Numbered from the stretch's first letter, positions 12,212 to 22,666 are shown. The stretch is DNA of 64,000 nt from Theristus sp. LFF4_11 (GCA_030248135.1 JASANC010002070.1:62001-126000); one strand, 5' to 3'. Notes: generated from the sequence alone by a model not told the origin. Made by a program: numbers and translations.

Positions 12212-12827
12212 TAATGCACGGCGAAAATAATACAATGCGTTTTCAATTGACTTTGATAACGATGCATGGCTAAAAACGTACATCGAATACCTTCGATTAA
12301 CTTCATTTTGTTTATTTACACTTTTTGGTATTGCAATAGACAACGGTATATAATAGTTGCAATGCCGAAGTGAATTCGAGAGAGCCCAAAATGAGCCGAA
12401 TCACAAAGCACCAAGTTTCTCACACACTACCACAAAAGACACAAAAAACAACAATGTACACGGGAATGTGATATAACAGTACAATGCAGCAGCAAGTGGA
12501 GAGCACGAAAAAAACAACTGAAAACATTGCACTGAGATCGTGGATATTCATATACACAAAGTCACGTTGGTTTACTGACAAATGATTCTCAAGTTTTTAA
12601 ACAAAAATGATCGTTCGCAAAACGGTACCGTTTACATTCAGCAGCCACCACACACAAATTACAACACGAAAGAGCGATTGGATTGCAGACATAAAACACA
12701 AACCCAACGGGAATGCAGCCAATCACCGAACTGCTAAGTGCTAGTTGTTGTTTCACGCGATTTCTGCTGTAAATTCATGAATGCACTTCAAACGGACAAG
12801 CTCATCAACAACAACCGTCCATGCACT
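12212..12827. other. spacer between convergent genes
   Basis: This region contains the 3' flanks of the ABC transporter (+) and thymidylate kinase (-). It is A-rich, and I see no exon or RNA gene. Several short open frames overlap here but none has family similarity or plausible splice partners. Confidence 0.5.
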
Positions 12828-15800
12828 TCATCCATCGCACTGCGACTGACCACTGCTGAACGCCGAGTCACTTTCAGTTTCCGTGTCCGAGTTTCGTGCA
12901 TCGTCGCTTCGTGCAGCATCCATCCAAAGCGGCTCGATCTCGAGTGTGCCCGCTGATTTCACGCTGTCGATGATCGTCTCGGCCGCCGTTCGAATTCGCT
13001 CGTGCAACGACTCCGGCGAGCAGTCGGCGTCGAATTTCTGGAATCGTCGTTTTTTGTAATTTTTTTACAATTTTTGAAAGTTGACGGGTTGCGACCAAAT
13101 TGCACGATGACTCAAGAGAAAAAAACACGAAAGTCGCCTTGCAGAAATTGTGGGCCGTTTGCTGCACAAATGTAGAGAAGACATGCAGTCTGTTTCTATG
13201 GCATATGCAATCAGCTGATTGATTGGTGACCACGTGATGTATGCATTCTGTGCAGGCATTACTGTGGTGGTGGAGCCTGTCCTACACAGTATTCATGCAC
13301 CACTCAGTTAATCAGTATCCAACCAATCAGCTAATTGCAGATTACATGGAAACGGACTGCAATTATTTGAGCGCCAATTTGGTAGGTTTCGCCCGCACGT
13401 AAAGACCATGGACATAAAAACATGCTTCCCATACCAGCAGCACCGCAGACTTGCAAGAACACAAGATCTAACCGTGACACGGCTCGCATCAGCGCCCTCA
13501 AACAGCAGCTTCTGGTAGCAGTCATAAACGGCCCGTTGGAACTGCGACTGTTCGTACTTCTCGCGACCGTAATCGCCGCGGAGCAACGCGGTCTCGGGCG
13601 GCAGATCAAGAAAGAACACACGGTCCGGCCGTGGGAGACCGGCGTCCGGCTGCTTGCACCAGTGCAGCGAGAGGCCCTGCGAGCGAAACGAATGTGCGTT
13701 TGTTTATAAATCTTGCCACGGTGAGATGACGAAACATAAGAAAGAGCAGCGTTTTTTACATTAGAGTTGGGAATAACGTGTATGGTGTAATTATATACAA
13801 TTATAATGGCTATATAACCTGTGATTATCTGTGATCAGGGGGCAGTTTATTCTTATTCTTGTTGTAATCACTCCAACATAATCAGCAAACCCAATAAACA
13901 TCATAACCACCTAACCCTTTCTGGCGCCCAACGTTTGGCTCGTACAGTCATCATCTATAAAGAAGGAAAACCACAGTGTGCAACAGTGCAATCCGCACAA
14001 CAGCACGATCAGCATCATGTCGCGACACTTTGACAGCGAGAGTTCAGTCGTCAGCCGTGATCCCAGCCCTGACTCGCTGAACACGTCCGACACCGATACG
14101 GTACACATGACCCGCAGAGACCTGGATTGTCTCATTGACCGCTATGAGGACCAGCAGGATCGGGCAGGACTCAACCGAATTTGCAGGACGCTGCAGGAGA
14201 AAAAAAAGCTAAGTCGGACCTTGCAGTGCAGAGTCAAGCGAAACATTGCACCTTCTTTGGTTACACCCATTGACGAGTTGGCTGATAGGGTCAGAGGATT
14301 TGTGAGCGAAGTCTTCAAGTACAAACAGTTTCTGACTTGGGGACACATGCATGATCCTGAAAATGCTGATTTGAACAGTACGACACAGGCACAATCGAGC
14401 GTCTCGCACAGAAGTGATACGACAGTGCCGACGGCGATCAGCATGCTCAGCTCGACAAAAATGCTACAACGCGCACAGACTCAAAGGCCACACGAAGCGT
14501 CTGAAAAGTGCGACCCAAGCGAGCCACACGATGCTCCAGACGTAAGTGACACTGATTCAATCACTACGTTTCAGTTGGGTCAAAAACTTGCGCATATTCG
14601 TAGCGATGAGCATGTGCCTACTGGGTTAATTCCCAAGGCAAGAAATGAGTCCACTGGGTTAATTCCCAGGACCAAAAAGCTGATTGATGAGCCTACTGGG
14701 TTCATTCCCAAGGCAAATGAGTCCACTGGGTTGATTCCCAGGACCAAAAATCTGATTGGTGAGCCTACTGGGTTAATTCCCAAGGCAAATGACGAGGCCA
14801 GTGGGTTAAGTCCCAGGCACGATAAAATGAAAACGGAGACGGGAGTCTCAGAGCAATTGATTCAAATGGTCATGCAACAACAACAGCAGATGCAGAAACA
14901 GTACGAACAACTGCAAAAGCAAAATGAGTTTATGATGACCATGTTCAGTCAGATTCTCGAACTGCAGAATCAGCAGAAGTTGAGCGTGGATCATGACCAC
15001 TGCTGTAAACAGAATGTCACCAACGGTACGACCGACAATGACAAAGCATACATGATGTTGTTGTCAGAAAAATGGCAAAAATTCGACCCAGCCAAGAATC
15101 ATAAATTCCGAACTTGGCTCAGCAGTCTGCGGACCAGACTGGAGCTATGGGACCCACCGCCAAAAATCGCGGTCGAGCACATTCGTATGTGTCTGTCCGA
15201 CGACGCATTGTTTGCTTTCGATCAACAGCCACAAGGAGTGCGTGAAAATTTGGAAGAGTCCATCAAGTACCTTGAGTCCATCTACGGACCAAGAAATGAG
15301 GCAATTACATCCGTCTACGAACTCGATACAGCAACGCGACAGGAAGGAGAATCTGTGCGCGCCTTCGGACTACGTCTGGAGAATTTGCTTCTTGCCACTG
15401 GGCATAATTATCGCGGTTCGGATGGCAACTATATACCATTTGTCGAAACGACGTTGATCAACAAGTTTGTGCAAGGATTGCTTGATCCGTTGTTGTCGAG
15501 CAAAGCAGAGGACCAGAAGTTCAAGGGTCTCAATTTCCGAGAAATTGTGGATAAAATCCAGGGAATCGAAGACTGCGAAAACTTCAAAAAGAAAAAGAAC
15601 AGCCGTGACGACGATCGGCAGAAAAACAAAGACAACGGCAGCAAGCCGAATTACCAAAACACGAGCCGTGAAAACCACGAAACAAACTTCAACTACAAAC
15701 CGCAATTCAGCGACCAGTTTGGTCATAATCAGCAACATTACAATCAGATTGAGAACTACCAGTTCGCCAACAATCAAATCACTCCACAAATCAATAATCA

Positions 15801-18188
15801 GCAACAGCAAACCACGCAATACATCGGTCGATGTTCCCGCATTCGACACGACACGCGACAGCAAAATCATCAACAGCAAAACTATTCACCAAAATTCGCA
15901 AGATTCCGAAATTGGCATCCGCAGTTTAGAATGTCAGACGCAGAAAAGCAGTTGATTGCGAGAGTCTACCGACGAAACAAACCGGCCAAGAATCCTCGAA
16001 CAGCGACAAACGACGTGGGCAAAGCTGAGGAGGACGACTACGACCACAGCCCGCGCGATGAAGAAGGCGTCGACGAATAGTAATGATGTGCGTGATGAAA
16101 CGAACCGGTTGAAACGAAGCGAAGGGAAAACACAAGAAAATTTTCTAATCAACAAATCAAATCAACAAATCACAATCAAATCAAATCAACAAATCTTCCA
16201 ATCAATCAACAAAACAATCAATCAACAATTTCAATCAAATATGTGATAAATCATTTTCAATTGTTGGGGAGAAGTTGGGAATAACGATAACTGTGTAATT
16301 ACATGTAACTATATTGGCTATATAAGCTGTGATAATCTGTGATCAGGGTTCGGTCTGTTTTTATTATTGTCGTTGTCGTGTCCTCCTAATAAGCAAACCC
16401 AATAAACATCATAACCACCTAACCCTTTCTGGCGCCCAACGTTTGGCTTGCACTTATCATCATCAATCATCAAAACAAAAATCAACAGAAATCAATCAGC
16501 AACCACAAAAAGTCATTGGCGGAAGGAAATGGCAAGGAAAAACTCCAGCAGTTTGCTGAGCAGCAGCGATTCGACGGGCGATGAGAGGCGTCGACGGAAA
16601 AGTTTCACGTGCTTCCGGCCGAACGTGCGCCGAGGATTGAGCCGTGATGTGATAGGCCGCAGTGCCGTTAAAAGCCGTTAAAACGCAATGAAAATTTCAA
16701 AACAAATCAATTTTAATCAGCCAAATGAAACGACGTTAAAACGCTATAAATTTCAAATCAAAAAACCAATTTTAATCAGCGAATCAAAATAAAGTGATAA
16801 ATCATTTTCAATTGTTGGGGAGAAGTTGGGAATAACGTGTATGGTGTAATTATATACAATTATAATGGCTATATAACCTGTGATTATCTGTGATCAGGGG
16901 GCAGTTTATTCTTATTCTTGTTGTAATCACTCCAACATAATCAGCAAACCCAATAAACATCATAACCACCTAACCCTTTCTTTAGCCACCCCCACACCCA
17001 CAGCAACCAGTTCCAGAAACCCAAAGGCTTCAAATAACCGGAGGTTCAGTGATAGTATGTCTATCGAGACTGACAAATGGGCGTTCCGAAAGCTAACGCC
17101 CTGCCCTGGTCACAGGAGGGAGTCATCATTTATGTATGCCCTGTCCTGGAAGCACCACACCACAAGTGAACCGAGCCTTAATTTCGATTTGATTGCTGTC
17201 GGGGACCAGACCAGCTGCGAACCACAATAGTTCCATTGTCGCAGTCGACAAAACCGAAAATCAGTGCAGCACGAATGCGCACCAACCTTGGCAGCAGTGT
17301 AGACGACACCGGAGTACGCATAGCGATCAACGATCAACGTCGTTCCGCTCTTCAGTTTTTCCACCATTTCTGCTCTGAAATGCAGTCGAACTCTCAAAGG
17401 CAATCAGGTGATTGGTTGGTGACCACGTGACGCATGCTTTAACAAGACAGACTCCACCCGCACAGCAATTGCTGCACAGAACACATGCTTCACGTGATCA
17501 CCAACCAATCACCCGATTGCCTAAAATTTAGAGTTCGACTGAAAAATTATTGGCACCGAAAAACCGCCATGCATAAAAACACGAATTTCTGCGGGTAAAT
17601 GTGAAGGAAGAAACCAACTTGAATTCCCATCTGTTTGCGCTGAACAACAGGTGAATCACTTCGTTGCTCAGTTCAGTGCTGCCTTTCAAATAGCGACTGA
17701 TCATCTCACCGATGGTCGTTGTTCGATCTGAGAATTGTTTTCCAGACATAACAGATCGAACTTAGTCGTGGTACATGCAATGGTTCACTTGCAAACAGCA
17801 GATAATGACACGTGCTTGTTTCGTTAAAGGTGCAAGCGCAGACATTTTTTATGAAGCTCCAACGAAACACACGCGATTTGTGCGTTCTGGCTCACCGATT
17901 GGTTGCATCAATCCGGGCAGAACAAATCAGCACGCTAGTATTAGAAATTCAGCCGATCAACAGCTTGCTCACGATTCACAGCTCGACTGTATGGCCGGAG
18001 TCGCTGATAAAAACTCGCAAAACCAAAACGAAATCGTAGTTGAAAAAGCACAGCCAACCCGGGAACCGCATCAGTTGCACCACCTGGCCGGCGCCTCTGC
18101 TCAGACTGTCCGCCAGCATTTTCGCCTGCGTGCTTTTGCCGGATCGATCGACACCTTCGAACACGATCAGCGCACCGCGGCCTCCCAT
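12828..18188 (-). CDS. DTYMK: thymidylate kinase (dTMP kinase)
   Basis: Five minus-strand exons join in frame to 246 residues: 18188-18059, 17727-17619, 17374-17287, 13676-13473 and 13037-12828. The protein phosphorylates dTMP to dTDP for DNA synthesis. Exon 1 holds the P-loop [11 protein letters not shown]. Exon 2 has the substrate-site pattern [10 protein letters not shown]. Exon 3 carries the TMPK signature [14 protein letters not shown]. Exon 4 has [20 protein letters not shown] and the lid-type YGREKYE. Exon 5 has the family C terminus ending in EPLW, followed by an extra acidic Ser/Asp tail of about 35 residues. The ATG at 18188 is the first in frame, but the same frame stays open upstream with Arg/Ser-rich codons that would make a plausible mitochondrial presequence if a start lies further up. 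The 3.6-kb intron between exons 3 and 4 contains a full LTR element; other introns are short. Confidence 0.93.
13195..13345. repeat. palindromic MITE, CAGTCGAACTC family (degenerate)
   Basis: The blocks AATCAGCTGATTGATTGG and CCAACCAATCAGCTAATT face each other around TCACGTG-like and GGTGGAGCC motifs, the internal order seen in better copies. The outer ends are eroded. It lies in the last intron of the thymidylate kinase gene. Confidence 0.5.
13765..13922 (+). repeat. 5' LTR
   Basis: This 158-bp LTR begins AGTTGGGAATAACG and ends CCTAACCCTTTCT. It contains TATATAAC, a possible TATA box, and AATAAA near its 3' end. It is identical by eye to the LTR at 16824-16981. Confidence 0.85.
13922..13939 (+). 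other. primer-binding site
   Basis: TGGCGCCCAACGTTTGG starts at the LTR end, the position and TGG start of a tRNA-complementary minus-strand primer site. The same sequence follows the middle LTR at 16430. The tRNA was not identified. Confidence 0.65.
14017..16080 (+). CDS. retrotransposon Gag protein
   Basis: A single open frame of 687 codons starts at the ATG in ATCATGTCGCGA and ends TAG. The N-terminal 200 residues are polar. A tandem repeat follows (about residues 200-266) with six copies of TGLIPK or TGLIPR spaced by charged linkers. A glutamine-rich coiled-coil-like segment comes next, then a retrotransposon gag/capsid-like domain: [54 protein letters not shown] and [10 protein letters not shown]. 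The C terminus is basic, then Asn/Gln-rich, and has no CCHC zinc knuckle. It should form the particle shell. The frame is intact, consistent with recent insertion. No pol domain is fused or follows. Confidence 0.85.
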   Translation: MSRHFDSESSVVSRDPSPDSLNTSDTDTVHMTRRDLDCLIDRYEDQQDRAGLNRICRTLQEKKKLSRTLQCRVKRNIAPSLVTPIDELADRVRGFVSEVFKYKQFLTWGHMHDPENADLNSTTQAQSSVSHRSDTTVPTAISMLSSTKMLQRAQTQRPHEASEKCDPSEPHDAPDVSDTDSITTFQLGQKLAHIRSDEHVPTGLIPKARNESTGLIPRTKKLIDEPTGFIPKANESTGLIPRTKNLIGEPTGLIPKANDEASGLSPRHDKMKTETGVSEQLIQMVMQQQQQMQKQYEQLQKQNEFMMTMFSQILELQNQQKLSVDHDHCCKQNVTNGTTDNDKAYMMLLSEKWQKFDPAKNHKFRTWLSSLRTRLELWDPPPKIAVEHIRMCLSDDALFAFDQQPQGVRENLEESIKYLESIYGPRNEAITSVYELDTATRQEGESVRAFGLRLENLLLATGHNYRGSDGNYIPFVETTLINKFVQGLLDPLLSSKAEDQKFKGLNFREIVDKIQGIEDCENFKKKKNSRDDDRQKNKDNGSKPNYQNTSRENHETNFNYKPQFSDQFGHNQQHYNQIENYQFANNQITPQINNQQQQTTQYIGRCSRIRHDTRQQNHQQQNYSPKFARFRNWHPQFRMSDAEKQLIARVYRRNKPAKNPRTATNDVGKAEEDDYDHSPRDEEGVDE
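16273..16430 (+). repeat. internal divergent LTR
   Basis: It has the same length, ends and motif order as the outer LTRs but differs across the U3/R half (for example GATAACTGTGTAATTACATG against GTGTATGGTGTAATTATATA). It is preceded by a polypurine tract and followed by its own TGGCGCCCAACG primer site. Confidence 0.85.
16529..16681 (+). CDS. short basic ORF in LTR element
   Basis: A 50-residue frame starts [19 protein letters not shown] and continues with a basic RRRRKSF run. It lies between the second primer site and the third LTR, where an element would start its gag. It may be the truncated 5' end of a different gag. No domain is recognisable, and expression is unproven. Confidence 0.4.
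   Translation: MARKNSSSLLSSSDSTGDERRRRKSFTCFRPNVRRGLSRDVIGRSAVKSR
16824..16981 (+). repeat. 3' LTR
   Basis: This LTR matches 13765-13922 base for base as far as I can compare, and is followed by TTAG, the same 4 bases that precede the 5' LTR. Confidence 0.85.
17384..17541. repeat. palindromic MITE, CAGTCGAACTC family
   Basis: The left end is CAGTCGAACTCTCAAAGGC and the right end is the inverse GCCTAAAATTTAGAGTTCGACTG. Inner arms are GATTGGTTGGTGACCACGTGA and TCACGTGATCACCAACCAATC. It lies in an intron of the thymidylate kinase gene. Confidence 0.75.
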
Positions 18189-19045
18189 ACTGCGTGCAAA
18201 CAGCGATCGAGTTTCGCAGCAAAAACGTCGCAGATTCGTCACGGCGACAAATTTGTGGGGCTGCTGCGGAGAGAGTTTTGTGGGGCTCGTCGTGAATGAA
18301 CGCACGAGAGAGTGGGACGGTGAAAAATCAATGTTGTTGCTGTTTCAAAAATCAACACAGTCAAATTTGGCGCCAAAAATGACCGCACAAACAAAAATGA
18401 AGACAGAAAGAACGCGAAGATTGTGGACGCATTTGATTGTCAGTTAAACAAAAGTTGAAACAAAAACAAAAGCGAGAATGTGACTGCCAATTTACCTTCA
18501 TTCTGCAACACATGAATAACAAAATCAACGTCAAAAAAAGCAAATTTATGCTGCGATTTTTTCGCATTGTATGCAGTGTAGTGGGTGTCAAACAACTCAA
18601 ATACAACAGTTTTTTTATTCGCAAGTTAATTTTTTGTTGAAAAAACGAATACATTTAACATTTTTGCAATGATTGACATTGAAAAAAACCTATGTAAGCT
18701 ACGAGGAATTTTCACAGATACAAGATCAGATCAAGATCAAACCTAACACCGCCGGTCAAAACCCAGGGACCCCGCTGCGGTTATTGCGGCTTTCTATACA
18801 CTCTAAAGAAACACAAACATTTTCGAACTTGTAACGTCGCAACAAAAAACGCTGATTCATAAAAAACTGTATTTTCGACTGAACTGCAAAAAATACCAAT
18901 CAATCTACTATGTGCCTGTACAATCTGTAAATGAGCCTGTATACGGACTAACATAACACCGGCTATCAAAAAACAACAACAAGGATTGAGACTGAATAAT
19001 TTTCTTCAGTCGATTTCCTGTCACGAACATTGATTTCTTTTCTTC
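18189..19045. other. spacer, no gene recognised
   Basis: This region lies upstream of thymidylate kinase and downstream of ATP synthase f, both on the minus strand. It is AT-rich with A-runs. I see no exon, tRNA or clear transposon. A short near-repeat (CTAACACCGCCGGTCAAAA at about 18743 and CATAACACCGGCTATCAAAA at about 18952) may be relics of one element. Confidence 0.45.
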
Positions 19046-20097
19046 TTACCAATGATAACGCGCCTGGATGTACTTGGCTGAAAGAAACAACACAAAACGA
19101 ATACATGATCGACTGTTTCAGCTTGTTCGCAACTTCTGTAAATGGGCAAAAATGGAATGACCGCATTGAAATGCTGAACGCTGATAGGTCTCACGCTCGA
19201 CGTCAACACCGTCACCACAACTGGCGACCACCAACCAGCAAACCAGAGTTTCTGTGAAATAGTGGTTTCGTACCGTGATGTTCAAATCGTGTCAGATGCT
19301 GAAAAACACCCAGACCGAAAATCACGTGAAACGCCCAGACGAGACTCGGGTATTTCACCCATTTGTATGACCAAGCCCACGCGTGGTATTCTGCAAACGG
19401 AATAACCAAATGATTCAATTTCGATAAGCAAGAAATACTAATTTCGTCGTTTTAATTCAACTTCTCAACTTGAACATTAGGAAAGCAAAACGTTAAACAA
19501 TTATCGATTTACGTCGAAAAAGCGCGCGCAAGAAATTCGGCACGGTTTTGTGGCGCCGGCCGAACCAGGCGGGAATTTCAGCGAGCTTCAATTGGCCGAA
19601 TGGCGTATCGCCTGAAAGAGCGAAAAACACAACTAAAAGATAAGTTTTTACAACTGACCTCAAAACGAAAGTGCCACGAACATTATCAGAGAACGTTAGC
19701 AATCATCACTCTTGCCTTGGCCATTTCGAGCAAAAATTCGTGTCCTCAAAACTCACTCCGAAAGACAAAGCCACAAAACGATCGAAAATTCAAATACCGG
19801 TATGAGAAAAAATCTGTCTTGGCAAAAAAGCAACTCACGCGGTCCATAGTAGCGAAACGGCACGTACGGGCCGTGCACCTTGAAGTTGTACTCCTTCGGC
19901 AGCAGACCCCACTCCCATTTCACCAAGTACTGATTCCAGAAGTACACGCCCAACTTTTCCACCGTGCGCCCGGCGGTGGCGCGCGGGAACATGCGACGAT
20001 GCTGCCAGTATTCCTTGCTCTTTAGCTGTTGCCGAATGCGTTGGTATTCGGCTTCATCCCATTTCGGCAGCTTGTCTGGCGGCAAATAGCCGGACAT
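19046..20097 (-). CDS. ATP5MF: mitochondrial ATP synthase subunit f
   Basis: Four minus-strand exons join in frame to 168 residues: 20097-19839, 19611-19513, 19390-19274 and 19077-19046 (TAA). The core EYNFKVHGPYVPFRYYGPR, then DTPFGQLKLAEIPAWFGRR, then a membrane segment, then FEHH and a C-terminal YHW is the insect-type subunit f pattern. Subunit f is a small single-span protein of the inner-membrane Fo stator and dimer interface. The last exon encodes only ten residues and a stop, and its junction fits exactly. The odd feature is about 70 extra N-terminal residues (from MSGYLPPDKLPKWDEAEYQ) before the usual start, rich in charged residues. A mitochondrial targeting role is not obvious from composition. 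The start at 20097 is the first in-frame ATG; an AG just upstream leaves room for an earlier exon. Confidence 0.88.
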
Positions 20098-20128
20098 GAT
20101 GCCTGCGTCCAAACAAATGCGTCACCAG

Positions 20129-20859
20129 TAGGGTTGTTAAACAAAAATGAAAATTTTTTTTTTTTTAAAAAAAAGTGATTAAAAAAAAAACAAAAATGCC
20201 GATTTTTTTAAAAAAAAAAAATTCGAAAAATTTTCCTCTAATATGCTCTGAAAACCTCAATTTTGGCACAATTTTTCGAAAGTTCAACAAAAATTTTCTT
20301 TGATTATACCTCGTAAAACCTTTAGCAGTCGATTTTGGGCCGTTTTACCGACTGATTTTAGGCTTCGACAACATCTGCGATGAAGTTTTTGAGCGTCCCA
20401 AAGCTTAGCCTACCATTTCCGATGCAGATAAGGTGACGATTAGCCTCGCAGAGCGTCCGATTGTGCTCGCTGCACCGTTTGCAAGCGCTACGTTGTCTGG
20501 TTGCTGCTTCGTGTCGTGTCGTCGCGACACCATCAGAAGAATTGATCGAATTTCAAGGCGGTATGTTTGTCTTCACTTCAGCATTAGCTTTGCTGGGGAC
20601 AATTAGTGACGTTTTGGAGGTCAAAACACAAGAAGAGGCATGGTGACGGTTTGGAAAAGGGGTAATTGAGGTCACCAAAACAAAATCTGCAAAGTTCCGC
20701 CATACGGGTGTCATTCGGGAGGCGCTTGCATATCATATGTGGTTCTTCGGACTCCCTGATTGATTTAGCACAACTTTGATTTTTAAAATTTTTTTTTTTT
20801 AAAAAAAAATTTAAAAAAAAAACAAAAATGACGATTTTTGTTTTTTTTTAACAACCCTA
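20129..20859. mobile_element. hAT-type MITE with 8-bp target duplication
   Basis: The 731-bp non-autonomous element starts TAGGGTTGTTAAA and ends TTTAACAACCCTA. The perfect 8-bp direct repeat GTCACCAG flanks it at 20121-20128 and 20860-20867. Inside the termini are long A and T runs. No transposase frame exists. The 8-bp duplication and TAGGG ends fit the hAT superfamily. It lies only about 32 bp upstream of the ATP synthase f ATG. Confidence 0.85.
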
Positions 20860-21039
20860 GTCACCAGTCACCCACCACACTATACGCGGCGACAACACCG
20901 ACACAGCTGATTGATTGGTTGATGATAGAGATCGACCCGGTCCGTGTATATCCGGCAACGAATTCCCTTAAATTTCTTGGTTTCGACCGACGGTGCCGTG
21001 CCAGCCAGCTAGAAAAACAAAACGAACAAGTAGGGTTTA

Positions 21040-21260
21040 GGGTTGTTAAACAAAAATCGAATTTATTTTAAAGTGATAAAAAAACGCCGATTTAAAAAAA
21101 AATCGAAAAATTTTCCTCTAATATGCTCTGAAAACCTCAATTTTGGCACAATTTTTTAAAAGTTCAACAAAATTTTTTTTTATATTACTTCGTAAAATCA
21201 TTGTCAGTCGATTTTGGACCGTTTTACCGACTGATTTTGGGTTTCAACAACAGCTTCTTC
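21040..21260. mobile_element. truncated copy of the same hAT-type MITE
   Basis: It starts TAGGGTTGTTAAACAAAAATC and continues through TTTTCCTCTAATATGCTCTG and AACCTCAATTTTGGCAC, matching the left 220 bases of the 20129 element with several changes. It breaks off at about TTTCAACAACAGC and lacks a right end. It sits just upstream of RPB4. Confidence 0.75.
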
Positions 21261-21377
21261 GCTCCCTCCCCCAAAATTTTCGAATCTATCTCTCTCTCTA
21301 TCAGGCGGCGCCTTTGTTGTTTTCTTTTCTTTCCGTTGTTGACATTCTGTCTGTTCCTTTTGCTCCAGACAGGCAGG

Positions 21378-22136
21378 ATGAACACTGAGTCAAGTGAACA
21401 GGAGGAAGAAGATGCATCAGAATTGAAATTTTCAAAAGGTCAGTTGTTTTTTTCAATGCACGTCATTGTTTGATAGTTGAATTGGCTTGTTGACAACTCC
21501 AGTCGGCCAATGACAAGACAATCAGTTTCGCTCGTCCAGAATTTGAAAATGCCGAGGCGCTGCTCGTGTCTGAGGTGTATCTTTTGTTGGAGCATCGACG
21601 GCAACAGGCCGAAGAAAACGACGACCTCACTGAGATGTCTGAGACGTTCATGAAAACGTTGAACTACACGTCGCGCATGGCTCGATTCAAGAGTCGCGAA
21701 ACAATTCGCGCCGTTCGACAGTACGTTTCATTGTTTTGTGCTGCTCTGCTTGACACTTGGCAGTGAGTGTTTGGTGTTTGCTTGGTACAAATATTAAATT
21801 GCTGTCACTTTGCTTCGCAGCCGCGGATTGTAATTTGTAATCCTTTGAGCAACGTTTTACGGTCGTTGCCATTCATCTCATCTGCTTTATTTTTAATTTA
21901 GGCTAATCGCAAACAAACCGATTCACAAATTCGAAGTTGCGCAGATCGGCAATTTGTGTCCGGAAACGGCAGAAGAGGCGAAGGCGCTTGTGCCGAGGTG
22001 GGGGATTCGTAAGGCGTTGTTTTTTTGCAAAAAAATACCACATCCTTGTTTGTTTTTCAGCCTGGAAGCGAAATTGGACGACGAAGAATTGGAAGAGATG
22101 CTGAAGGATCTCCAGAACAAGAAGACGTTCCAGTAA
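21378..22136 (+). CDS. POLR2D: RNA polymerase II subunit RPB4
   Basis: Four exons keep frame: 21378-21438, 21540-21720, 21902-21997 and 22061-22136, giving 137 residues, close to the usual length of the animal protein. RPB4 pairs with RPB7 to form the stalk of RNA polymerase II. The sequence shows [64 protein letters not shown] and [14 protein letters not shown], all family landmarks including the HRDC-like C-terminal half. The second exon start is set by homology: only the acceptor at 21537-21539 preserves both frame and the KEFE junction. An AATAAA at about 22277 lies 140 bases past the stop. It is divergent from ATP synthase f, with hAT-type elements between. Confidence 0.95.
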
Positions 22137-22666
22137 TCTGTGTCGTTTTCTGCTGTGTGCGCGCATTCAGTAACATGCTTTGCTCGTGGTGAATTCAGTA
22201 ACATTTTGGTGAATTTGTTGCGTCGCGTGTGATTGTTAAAGTTTTGTTTCTTTGGTGCTGTACAAAGTCTGAAATCAATAAAAAATAAAAGCTGCGATTT
22301 GCCGTTCGTTTTAGTGAATCGTTGTCTTTGATTGCTTTCGTTAGCAGGCCATTCAGTTGGCAATATTTGAGCAACATTGGTGTGAAACGCGCGCTGCCGT
22401 GCGCAGATACCCGTACCGTAAAGTAAGGGTTGGCATGGGAAAATTATCGGTGTTTTTACCGGTTAAAAAACGCGTATCTATACATTTCATTTCACATTTC
22501 ATCATGTCATTTGAAATACTGAAACAACTTCGATGTTTGAATGCAACAAAAAACTCATTTGTCTTTTACGTCCGTTCAGAGAAGGATCACGTGTCAATAA
22601 AAAAAAACTTGCTCGGATCGAAACGAAGGGTCGTGCTCGAAACCTCGAACTTACATTTTTGCAACG
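22137..22666. other. RPB4 3' flank and STRIP upstream region
   Basis: The AATAAA signal for RPB4 is near 22277. The remaining roughly 390 bases up to the STRIP ATG should hold its promoter and 5' UTR. No TATA box or other confident element is visible. Confidence 0.45.

Larger units (their letters stand above)
13765..16981 (+). mobile_element. composite gag-only LTR retrotransposon (Ty3/gypsy-like ends)
   Basis: The unit lies in intron 3 of the thymidylate kinase gene, opposite in strand to it. It is flanked by the 4-bp target duplication TTAG (13761-13764 and 16982-16985). The order is LTR (13765-13922), primer-binding site TGGCGCCCAACG, gag ORF, polypurine tract TTGGGGAGA, a second LTR (16273-16430), a second primer-binding site, a short ORF, a second polypurine tract and a third LTR (16824-16981). 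All three LTRs are 158 bp with AGT...TCT ends. By eye the first and third are identical; the middle differs at roughly two dozen positions. No protease, reverse transcriptase, RNase H or integrase frame is present, so movement must depend on another element. Four-bp duplications and AGT-type ends fit Ty3/gypsy; no pol gene is available to confirm this. Confidence 0.85.

Noticed and set aside
15370..15879. 170-codon hydrophobic minus-strand frame
   Set aside because: Antisense of the basic and Asn/Gln-rich end of gag; its Leu/Val content follows from that.
21504..21539. RPB4 exon 2 starting at the earlier AG (reading SANDKTISF)
   Set aside because: That acceptor does not match the phase of the exon 1 donor; the later AG at 21538-21539 restores frame and the conserved KEFE junction.
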